From Candidatus Alistipes excrementipullorum (GTDB lineage: Bacteria; Bacteroidota; Bacteroidia; Bacteroidales; Rikenellaceae): a DNA stretch of 13,113 nucleotides. A model generated the notes under the pieces. It was not told where the DNA came from. It searched no databases and saw only the letters and a program-made list of their open reading frames with translations. The translations under genes and the position numbers were made by a program. Of this stretch, positions 7,858 to 13,113 are shown piece by piece; position 1 is the stretch's first letter, and each line of letters starts with the position of its first letter. The stretch lies in the NCBI GenBank assembly GCA_019113665.1, contig DXGW01000172.1, positions 1 through 13,113 on the forward strand. The letters are read 5' to 3'.

Positions 7858-8184
7858 TTAATCGTTAGAGATCTCTTCCATGTAGTTTGCGCCCATCTCT
7901 TCGAGGGTGTCGTCCGAGGCATCGGCCAACAGCGAGAGATACAGTTGCTGCGGGTCTGCCGCTGCGGGACGCTCTCCGCGCAGGTGCAGTCCGATTACCG
8001 CTGCGCCGATTATCACCGCTGCAGCTGCGGCTATGGCAGCCGCACGGCGCAGTACCTGCGGTTTGCGCGCTTGGCGCCCGTCGCCTGTGATGGCGCAAGC
8101 ACGTTTACGGGCTTCGTCGAAGAAGCCGTCGGGAACATTGTAGGGCATACGTTTGCCCACGTTGTCGAAATCGAACTTTTTCAT
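7858..8184 (-). CDS. Probable membrane-bound anti-sigma factor
   Basis: This small 108-aa protein has a cytoplasmic N-terminus of about 47 residues, one transmembrane segment (about 48-68, Ala/Ile/Val-rich) and a periplasmic tail of about 40 residues. The N-terminus carries MPYNVPDGFFDEARKR (13-28), a motif I associate with small Bacteroidetes proteins encoded next to ECF sigma genes. The zinc-binding HxxxCxxC motif of ZAS anti-sigma factors is absent. The tail is acidic (DASDDTLEEMG). Its ATG overlaps the sigma-factor stop as ATGA, so translation is coupled, as expected for a sigma/anti-sigma pair. The assignment rests on this context and topology rather than on a well-known domain. Confidence 0.75.
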   Translation of the reverse strand: MKKFDFDNVGKRMPYNVPDGFFDEARKRACAITGDGRQARKPQVLRRAAAIAAAAAVIIGAAVIGLHLRGERPAAADPQQLYLSLLADASDDTLEEMGANYMEEISND

Positions 8185-8720
8185 AGTGTCATCAACTCCC
8201 TGATGCGCTTTTGCGCGTAATGGTAATCTGTTTTCAACGTATTTTCGCTCATGCCCGTTATGCGGCTTATTTCGGCATACGGCAGTTCGTCGTAGTATCG
8301 CAGGTTGAATACGAGCCGCTGTTTTGTCGGCAGGGCGAGCAGTGCCTTCTGGAAGCGCACCTCGATGCTGTCGGGGTCGAGGTCTGTCGAGGCCTCGAGA
8401 CTTTCGGAGAGTTTCCGACCGACGTCCTCGAGCGGCACCAGCTGCCACATGTACTTCCTTTTCAGCCGCGAGAGGCACAGGTTCGTGGCTATGGCATAGA
8501 GCCATGGTCTCAGTTCGCCGTTTCCGCCGCGCAGGGACCCGATGCTGCGCCATGCCCGCAGCCACATCTCCTGCAGCAGGTCCTGTGCCTCGTCGTGGCG
8601 CACGACCATTCGCCGTATGTGCCAGTATAGCGGTTCGGCATATGTTTCGACCGCTGCTGCGAACCACTCTTCGCGTGGGGTTCCGTCGATGGTCGGTTCC
8701 GTTGTTTTCCTTGTCTCCAT
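8181..8720 (-). CDS. ECF-type RNA polymerase sigma factor
   Basis: This is a 179-aa sigma-70 family protein of the extracytoplasmic-function class. Region 2 covers about residues 22-90, with DLLQEMWLRAW (47-57, core binding) and PWLYAIATNLCLSRLKRK (72-89, -10 recognition). Region 4 covers about 123-174, with ALPTKQRLVFNLRYYDELPYAEI followed by the helix-turn-helix around ITGMSENTLKTDYHYAQKRI. There is no extra C-terminal domain. The ATG at 8720 lies about 47 nt downstream of a possible -7 box. The gene heads a three-gene unit with the anti-sigma factor and the LTxxQ protein and probably activates its own promoter, as ECF factors often do. Confidence 0.93.
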   Translation of the reverse strand: METRKTTEPTIDGTPREEWFAAAVETYAEPLYWHIRRMVVRHDEAQDLLQEMWLRAWRSIGSLRGGNGELRPWLYAIATNLCLSRLKRKYMWQLVPLEDVGRKLSESLEASTDLDPDSIEVRFQKALLALPTKQRLVFNLRYYDELPYAEISRITGMSENTLKTDYHYAQKRIRELMTL

Positions 8721-8766
8721 GCCCTGTTTGTGCGTGCTCTCACATGTTAAGACTCCTCTTTTGCCC

Positions 8767-8774
8767 TAAAGTTA
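8767..8774 (-). promoter_or_regulatory. Candidate promoter box of the ECF sigma operon
   Basis: On the minus strand this reads TAACTTTA, one mismatch from TAnnTTTG, within TTTTTTAACTTTAGGG. A TTTG occurs upstream, but closer than usual for the Bacteroidetes -33 element. The box may belong to the primary sigma factor or to the ECF factor itself. Confidence 0.35.
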
Positions 8775-8836
8775 AAAAATGCGGTGCAAAAAAGTCGATT
8801 TTTTCATAATCTTTCGTCTTTTATTGAAAATATCGT

Positions 8837-8844
8837 TAACTTTA
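8837..8844 (+). promoter_or_regulatory. Candidate promoter box of the divergent lipoprotein gene
   Basis: TAACTTTA, within TTAACTTTAAGAG, lies 24 bp before the lipoprotein ATG. It is the same 9-base core (TTAACTTTA) as the box on the opposite strand for the sigma operon. A TTG at 8824-8826 is too close to be a standard -33 element. Confidence 0.35.
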
Positions 8845-8868
8845 AGAGATCCCAAAATTGATTGCCCA

Positions 8869-10071
8869 ATGAAAAGAAGCCTCTTTGCAGTTTTGTGTGC
8901 GGCTGTACTCGTATCGTGTGGCGCAGATCCCAAGGGCCGGGGCGAATCCGAATCGGCCAATCCCCATGCTTGTATCGGCAATCTTTACACCAAGGGCCTG
9001 GAACATGTTTCCGGCATGGTTTCGGGAGATGAAATCGTGCAGGTGACGGCAATGACACCTCAAATAATCCCGGATTGTGTTGCCGGTTTCGTGTCGGCGG
9101 CCTTTCCCGACGGCAGGAACACGGCCGGCGACGCAGCCTGCATCAGACTTGCCGGACGGGTTACGTCGTGTGCGGACGGATATCCTGTCGGGGCGACGGT
9201 ATCGGTTGCCGGCACGGCGGTTTCGGCCGTTGCGGACCGTGACGGCCGGTTCAGCCTTGACATACCCGGGAATTCGCTCGTCATGGTTACATGCGCGGGA
9301 TATAACCAGAAGATATTTGCCGTCCAATCGGACGAATCCGGTTCCGGCCGTGAACTGAATGTCTCGTTGGAGCCCGGAATTGCGGTTTCGGATAACGGCA
9401 CCATCGTGCCGTCGCCGATGACCTGGCAGCCGGCGTCCGACGTCGGCATAGCCTCTTCCCGCGGCAAACATTATTACGATGCGTTGGGCGACATACTCCG
9501 TGACAATTCCTTGTCGAGAGACATGTTCGTGAATAAGGTCGTGCGTCTTGAGAAAGAGATCGCCTCCGATACCCGGATCGACGAACGGACGATGAATGCG
9601 CTGCTTTGCGGTACGGCGACGGCTCTTTCGGGCCTTGACTACTGGCGTGCCAACATGGCCCGCTGGAGCATGCTTACACATACGCCCGCAGGCGACGGCC
9701 GCAACTACTGTATTGCCGGCACGGTGATCGACAGGTGCACCGGGGAGTCGGTTATCGGGGCCATTGTCGGTGTTGCCGGAACGACGTTCGGGACTGTTTC
9801 GGATAACAACGGACACTATGAGCTGTACATACCTGCGGGTTATCCCGAAATCAGGTGCTCGTCCCCCGGCTACGCTACCGAGGCGGTCGGCATTGCGAGC
9901 AGCTCCAATATGAATATCTTCATGGAGCGAACCGTGGCATTGGACCGTGACATGCTGAAAGTCGTTGCGGCCGGTGTTGCGGGAGCTGTCGGCGGTTATG
10001 TTTCCGGCGGCGAGTATGGCGCGGCGGTCGGTTCCATAACGGCAGCCGCCAATGCGGGACTTTCCTTATAA
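8869..10071 (+). CDS. Lipoprotein with two carboxypeptidase-regulatory-like domains and a glycine zipper
   Basis: This 400-aa protein begins with a lipoprotein signal (MKRSLFAVLCAAVLVSC, lipobox LVSC, lipidated C17), so it is anchored in a membrane facing the periplasm or the surface. The residues after Cys (GADPKG) lack a strong acidic export signal. Two beta-sandwich domains of the CarboxypepD_reg-like type are visible, at about 93-168 and 281-355. Each has the pattern of a turn with an SVxGT/VGVAGT strand, then a D(R/N)xGxF/Y element and a terminal strand. A linker of about 110 residues (HYYDALGDILRD, WRANMARW) separates them. The last 35 residues are Gly/Ala-rich (AAGVAGAVGGYVSGGEYG), a glycine-zipper-like membrane segment. 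No SusC/TonB barrel or peptidase domain is present. The ATG at 8869 is preferred over the in-frame ATG at 8779 because it gives a signal peptide. Function is not recognised. Confidence 0.8.
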   Translation: MKRSLFAVLCAAVLVSCGADPKGRGESESANPHACIGNLYTKGLEHVSGMVSGDEIVQVTAMTPQIIPDCVAGFVSAAFPDGRNTAGDAACIRLAGRVTSCADGYPVGATVSVAGTAVSAVADRDGRFSLDIPGNSLVMVTCAGYNQKIFAVQSDESGSGRELNVSLEPGIAVSDNGTIVPSPMTWQPASDVGIASSRGKHYYDALGDILRDNSLSRDMFVNKVVRLEKEIASDTRIDERTMNALLCGTATALSGLDYWRANMARWSMLTHTPAGDGRNYCIAGTVIDRCTGESVIGAIVGVAGTTFGTVSDNNGHYELYIPAGYPEIRCSSPGYATEAVGIASSSNMNIFMERTVALDRDMLKVVAAGVAGAVGGYVSGGEYGAAVGSITAAANAGLSL

Positions 10072-10093
10072 CCTATATAATCAGGGAGAGCTT

Positions 10094-10510
10094 ATGAAAA
10101 AATTCGGGTATTACATCTTCATCGGACTGATCGGATTCCTCTATGTCGTCGACGGCATCGTCAACGGCGGCTTTACGGTTGCCACGGCATGGGGCATGGT
10201 CATCATCATGATCCAGTTTGTCCTGATCGGGCTTATCGACTTTGCCGTCCGCAATACGCCGATTCCCGAAGGTTTGACCTCTGAACCTACATGGCAGATG
10301 TGCATGCGGGCAAAACGCAGCGAACTGCTCTCGATGGTTGTTGTCATGCTGCCTCTTGGCTACATGATGAATGTCTGGAACCACCGTACGGTGCCGTCGT
10401 GCCGTACCATTGTGCTTATTACCGTTATCAGCCTGTTGCTGTGCCTGTTTCTCGCGGTCGGAATCATGGGCATGGCCCGCAAGGAGTACCGCGGCAAGAG
10501 GGTAGGGTGA
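10094..10510 (+). CDS. Small four-helix membrane protein of unknown function
   Basis: This 138-aa protein has four predicted transmembrane segments (about residues 5-22, 27-50, 77-95 and 101-125) and a basic C-terminus (RKEYRGKRVG), so both ends may lie in the cytoplasm. I do not recognise the family. The ATG at 10094 is chosen because it follows AGGGAGAG, one of the few good ribosome-binding sites in the window. An in-frame ATG at 10052 would overlap the lipoprotein gene. It starts 22 bp after the lipoprotein stop and ends at a shared hairpin, so the two form a likely bicistronic unit and may work together in the envelope. Confidence 0.75.
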   Translation: MKKFGYYIFIGLIGFLYVVDGIVNGGFTVATAWGMVIIMIQFVLIGLIDFAVRNTPIPEGLTSEPTWQMCMRAKRSELLSMVVVMLPLGYMMNVWNHRTVPSCRTIVLITVISLLLCLFLAVGIMGMARKEYRGKRVG

Positions 10511-10524
10511 CGGGCTTTCGCGAA

Positions 10525-10566
10525 AAAACGATACGGGCGGAGAACCATCTCCGCCCGTATCGTTTT
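10525..10566. terminator. Bidirectional terminator between the 4-TM gene and the minus-strand lipoprotein gene
   Basis: A perfect 19-bp stem (10525-10543 with 10548-10566) with the tetraloop ACCA. The flanks are AAAA on the left and TTTT on the right, so each strand's transcript ends in a U-tract after the stem. It sits between convergent genes and has the form of an efficient intrinsic terminator for both. Confidence 0.93.
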
Positions 10567-10584
10567 CTGCATGTACATCGTGTG

Positions 10585-11148
10585 TCAGTCGAACTCCTCG
10601 ATCACGACCGTCCAGTCGAACAGGTCGCTTGCGCACTGCTGCTGCATCACCGAGATCTGCGACATTCCGGTCGTGTCGGCCAGCACCGCATCGACGAACT
10701 GGTCCATCGTTGCGTAGCGGTTGTTTATCTTACCGGCCAGACAGTTGTAGAAAGCATGCTGCTGGGCGCGGTCGAGGCCTGCGGGCAGAATGTTCTGTTC
10801 CACCAGATACCGGTACGGGAAGATGTGGCGCATGTTGCGGGCGTCGGCATTGAGTTCCTCGACGATCGTTGTTACGACATATACCTGCACCGTGTCGTTC
10901 ACGCCGGGCATCTGCACGAATGTCGTGTAGACGGGGTAGTCCTCTTCGAGGGCGAGTGCCACGTCATCGGCGAAGAGCATGAATTCGGCATCGGTCAGGT
11001 CATCGAGGTAGACCATCTGCCTGTATTCGCGCAGTGCCTCGCGCATTTGCTGACGTTGAGCGCGGTTCCATTTGGCCTGCTGCGAGCAGCCGACCGTCGA
11101 GATGATTGCGAGTGCCAGCACTGATACTGAAAGTAGAAATCTTTTCAT
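10585..11148 (-). CDS. Lipoprotein of unknown function
   Basis: This 187-aa protein has a lipoprotein-type signal (MKRFLLSVSVLALAIISTVGC) with the lipidated cysteine at residue 21; Thr at -3 is a loose lipobox fit. The mature part is helical and acidic, with a DLTDAEFMLFADDVALALEE stretch, a strand segment with VNDTVQVYVVTTIV, and the motif DARNMRHIFPYRYLV. I do not recognise the family. The start is the ATG at 11148; an earlier in-frame ATG at 11181 adds only a short polar extension before the signal. It lies 43 bp after pnuC in the same direction and could be the third gene of that operon, though a separate promoter is not excluded. It is not a thiamine kinase. Confidence 0.75.
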   Translation of the reverse strand: MKRFLLSVSVLALAIISTVGCSQQAKWNRAQRQQMREALREYRQMVYLDDLTDAEFMLFADDVALALEEDYPVYTTFVQMPGVNDTVQVYVVTTIVEELNADARNMRHIFPYRYLVEQNILPAGLDRAQQHAFYNCLAGKINNRYATMDQFVDAVLADTTGMSQISVMQQQCASDLFDWTVVIEEFD

Positions 11149-11182
11149 TGCGAAATCCTGTTTTTGTGGTTTACTTCGCAAT
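11147..11182 (-). repeat. Inverted repeat overlapping the start codon of the lipoprotein gene
   Basis: Two perfectly complementary 8-mers, ATTGCGAA at 11147-11154 and TTCGCAAT at 11175-11182, are separated by 20 nt. In the minus-strand mRNA the downstream arm ends within the ATG of the lipoprotein gene, so folding could hide the start. It could also be a protein-binding site or chance. Confidence 0.4.
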
Positions 11183-11191
11183 CAACAGCAA

Positions 11192-11770
11192 TCAGCGTGC
11201 CATCTTTCGGTACTCTCTTCTCCACTTGAGGTATCCGACCACGGCCAGTGCCGAATATACGACATAGAGGCCTGCGGTCAGTGGTATTCCCTTGTAGATG
11301 TAGAGGGCCACGGTCGTAATGTCGACGACGAGCCACACGAGCCATTGCTCCATGTATTTGCGCGACAGCAGCCACATGGCCACGATGCTGAGGGCCGTGG
11401 TGAAGCTGTCCCAGAAGGGGACGGTGCTGTCGGTGAACCGCACGAGCACGAAATAGATGACGGCATGAGCCAGCAGATACGCGGCGGCGATGTACGGGAT
11501 CTTTGCGGCCGGGGTATGTGCTATGCGGGCATGCTCCTTGTTCTTCTTGGGTGCGTTTCGCCATACCGCAAGGCCGTAGAGGCCGGCGAGCACGTAGTAG
11601 ACCTGCATCGAGCAGTCGGCGTAGAGCCCCGCCTTGAAGTAGAGGGCCCCGTGCACCACGGGCATTATGAGACCGACGATCCAGAGCCTGATGTCAGCGC
11701 GGTACTCGAGCCACAGGTAGAGCAGCCCGAGCGCCACGCCGACGATTTGCAGTATGAGTTTGGCGTCCAT
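11192..11770 (-). CDS. PnuC-family vitamin transporter (nicotinamide riboside or thiamine)
   Basis: This 192-aa inner-membrane protein is of the PnuC family, with about seven hydrophobic helices. The conserved C-terminal block is clear: a WLVWLVVDITTVALYIYKG stretch (W143, W146, D150) followed by LTAGLYVVYSALAVVGYLKW. These proteins let vitamins diffuse in, to be trapped by phosphorylation. PnuC takes nicotinamide riboside, and PnuT, common in Bacteroidetes beside a TonB-dependent receptor, takes thiamine. The ATG at 11770 is 4 bp after the receptor's stop, so the two are co-translated partners. No kinase (NadR or thiamine pyrophosphokinase) is visible downstream in the window, so the substrate is not decided. 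The symbol is left open between pnuC and pnuT. Confidence 0.9.
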   Translation of the reverse strand: MDAKLILQIVGVALGLLYLWLEYRADIRLWIVGLIMPVVHGALYFKAGLYADCSMQVYYVLAGLYGLAVWRNAPKKNKEHARIAHTPAAKIPYIAAAYLLAHAVIYFVLVRFTDSTVPFWDSFTTALSIVAMWLLSRKYMEQWLVWLVVDITTVALYIYKGIPLTAGLYVVYSALAVVGYLKWRREYRKMAR

Positions 11771-11774
11771 CTTG

Positions 11775-13113
11775 TCAGAATGTTACCGTGACGTTTGCCA
11801 GCACGTTCAACGGGGCCTGTGCGAAGTAGTAGGCCATGTTGATGAGCTTGGGGTTGTTCTCGTCGGTCCAGTTGTCGACGTAGGAGTATCCGTAGCCGTT
11901 GCTGCAGTACTTCTGGTTGAAGAGGTTGTAGATGGTCAGGCCGAAGCGTACGTTGCGCGACGAGCTGGTCTTGAGCGTGTATGCCAGGTTGAGGTTTGTC
12001 ACGCAGTAGCTGTCGAGTGAGAGCTCTTCGTTCTCGTTGTTGGTGAAGTACTGCTTGCCGACGGCCTGTGTGTGGAATACGGCTTCGAATCCCTTGACAT
12101 GGAAGTCCAGGAAGAGCGATCCCATCATCGACGGCGAGTATGCGATCGTCATGTCGCCGAGGTTTTCGCCGTACGTGGGGCTGTTGGCCAGCTGGTCGAC
12201 GTAGTCGCGTATGCGGTTCTGCGAGAATGTGGCGTTTCCGCCCAGGCGGAACCATTTGGTTGCCTCCCACGATGCCGTGAGCTCCACTCCGCGGCGGTAG
12301 CTCTTGGGTACGTTGGTGTTGAGCACGTCCGAGCTGTCGTTGACCATTCCGGTCGGCACGAGCTGGTTGCGGTAGTACATGTAGTAGAAGTTCACGCCCA
12401 CGGCCAGACGCGGGGCTGTGTAGGTGTAGCCCAGCTCATAGTCGTAGAGTTCCTCGTGCTTGGGGTAGGTGTCGTCGGCCGCGAAGCGGTAACGGTCCGT
12501 GAAGTCGCTGCGCGTAGGCTCCTTCTGGGCCACCGAGAACGAGAAGTAGGCATTGTGGCGTCCGTTGGTGTAGCTTATGCCGGCACGCGGGTTGAAGAAG
12601 TGGTACTGCTTGTCCACGTCGATGGGCTGCATTCCGACCTCTTCCGACACGTAGTTGTCGTTTACGCCCCATGCGCGGTAGTCGACGTAACGGTACTGCA
12701 GGTCGCCGAAGAGGCGGAGACCCTCCGTCACCTGCCAGTTGGCGCGGACGAATACGTTGGCGTCATGCTTGTTGACATCGTTGTCGTACCAGTATTCGGT
12801 CGGCAGCGGCTGGTCGTATCCCTCGATCCAGTCGATCTCGCCCCAGTGCGGGCAGGTGTAGTAGCTCCACGATCCGCCGAACACGAGGTCGAGGTTGCGC
12901 GTGGTGTATGATGCCGAGGCGTTGACGCCGCCCGTATGGTTGCGCATCAGCTTCTCGCGTATGAGGTCGGCGCGCGGGGTGTCGGACGATGCTCCGAGGG
13001 GCAGGTACTCGTAGAGTTTGGCGTTGTCCTTGTACTGCTTGTAGTATCCGTATCCGTAGGTGTAGAATCCGGTGACGTTCATGTTCCACTTGTCGTTGAA
13101 ACGGTGGCTTACG
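11775..13113 (-). CDS. TonB-dependent outer-membrane receptor (C-terminal part)
   Basis: This is the last 445 residues of a TonB-dependent receptor; the frame is open to the window edge, so the plug domain and TonB box lie outside. What is present is the beta-barrel: alternating aromatic-rich strands, long polar loops, and motifs such as NPRAGISYTNG, AQKEPTRSDF and IYNLFNQKY, common in Bacteroidetes receptors. It ends in the aromatic C-terminal strand VTVTF needed for barrel assembly. Its neighbour 4 bp downstream is a PnuC-type transporter, which suggests the receptor brings the same vitamin, thiamine or a nicotinamide nucleoside, across the outer membrane. Whether a TPP riboswitch precedes it cannot be seen, because the leader is off the window. 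Confidence 0.9.
   Translation of the reverse strand, partial: VSHRFNDKWNMNVTGFYTYGYGYYKQYKDNAKLYEYLPLGASSDTPRADLIREKLMRNHTGGVNASASYTTRNLDLVFGGSWSYYTCPHWGEIDWIEGYDQPLPTEYWYDNDVNKHDANVFVRANWQVTEGLRLFGDLQYRYVDYRAWGVNDNYVSEEVGMQPIDVDKQYHFFNPRAGISYTNGRHNAYFSFSVAQKEPTRSDFTDRYRFAADDTYPKHEELYDYELGYTYTAPRLAVGVNFYYMYYRNQLVPTGMVNDSSDVLNTNVPKSYRRGVELTASWEATKWFRLGGNATFSQNRIRDYVDQLANSPTYGENLGDMTIAYSPSMMGSLFLDFHVKGFEAVFHTQAVGKQYFTNNENEELSLDSYCVTNLNLAYTLKTSSSRNVRFGLTIYNLFNQKYCSNGYGYSYVDNWTDENNPKLINMAYYFAQAPLNVLANVTVTF

Noticed and set aside
7827..7922. N-terminal extension of the LTxxQ protein into the anti-sigma gene
   Set aside because: The extension overlaps the anti-sigma coding sequence and would bury the signal peptide 32 residues inside the protein. 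The ATG at 7826 gives a proper secretion signal.
12072..12911. Plus-strand frame of 279 codons opposite the TonB-dependent receptor
   Set aside because: Val/Glu/His-rich product without domains, while the minus strand encodes a clear beta-barrel with a proper C-terminal strand.

Overview
The window looks like chromosomal DNA from a GC-rich member of the Bacteroidales, most like Alistipes/Rikenellaceae. The genus is an inference from gene content and composition; no search was run. Supporting signs are a TAnnTTTG-type promoter box, almost no Shine-Dalgarno sequences, a TonB-dependent receptor next to a PnuC-type transporter, carboxypeptidase-regulatory-like domains, and an ECF sigma/anti-sigma pair with Bacteroidetes features.

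Left part (about 180-7290, all + strand): six genes separated by only 17-32 bp and closed by one strong hairpin. They are a YitT-family membrane protein, the tRNA methylthiotransferase miaB, the translation-associated ATPase ychF, a membrane-anchored SIMPL-domain protein, glutamyl-tRNA synthetase gltX, and galactose mutarotase galM. A consensus-like promoter box inside an inverted repeat precedes the first gene. Three of the six act on tRNA or translation.

Middle part (7311-8720, - strand): an ECF sigma factor and a small one-TM anti-sigma factor that overlap by ATGA, followed 31 bp later by a secreted protein carrying two LTxxQ motifs. This reads as a self-contained envelope-stress or metal-sensing module, comparable in logic to CnrYXH/CpxP-Spy systems. 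Divergent from it (8869-10510, + strand) lie a 400-aa lipoprotein with two carboxypeptidase-regulatory-like domains and a C-terminal glycine zipper, and a small four-helix membrane protein. Both divergent transcripts may start at an identical TTAACTTTA box, so the sigma factor may control both. This is the least familiar part of the window.

Right part (10585-13113, - strand): the 3' portion of a TonB-dependent outer-membrane receptor (its 5' end lies outside the window), a PnuC/PnuT-type vitamin transporter 4 bp downstream, and a lipoprotein of unknown function. The receptor-transporter pair suggests uptake of thiamine or nicotinamide riboside. A 19-bp hairpin ends this unit and the convergent lipoprotein/4-TM unit. 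I saw no tRNA, rRNA, CRISPR array or insertion sequence.
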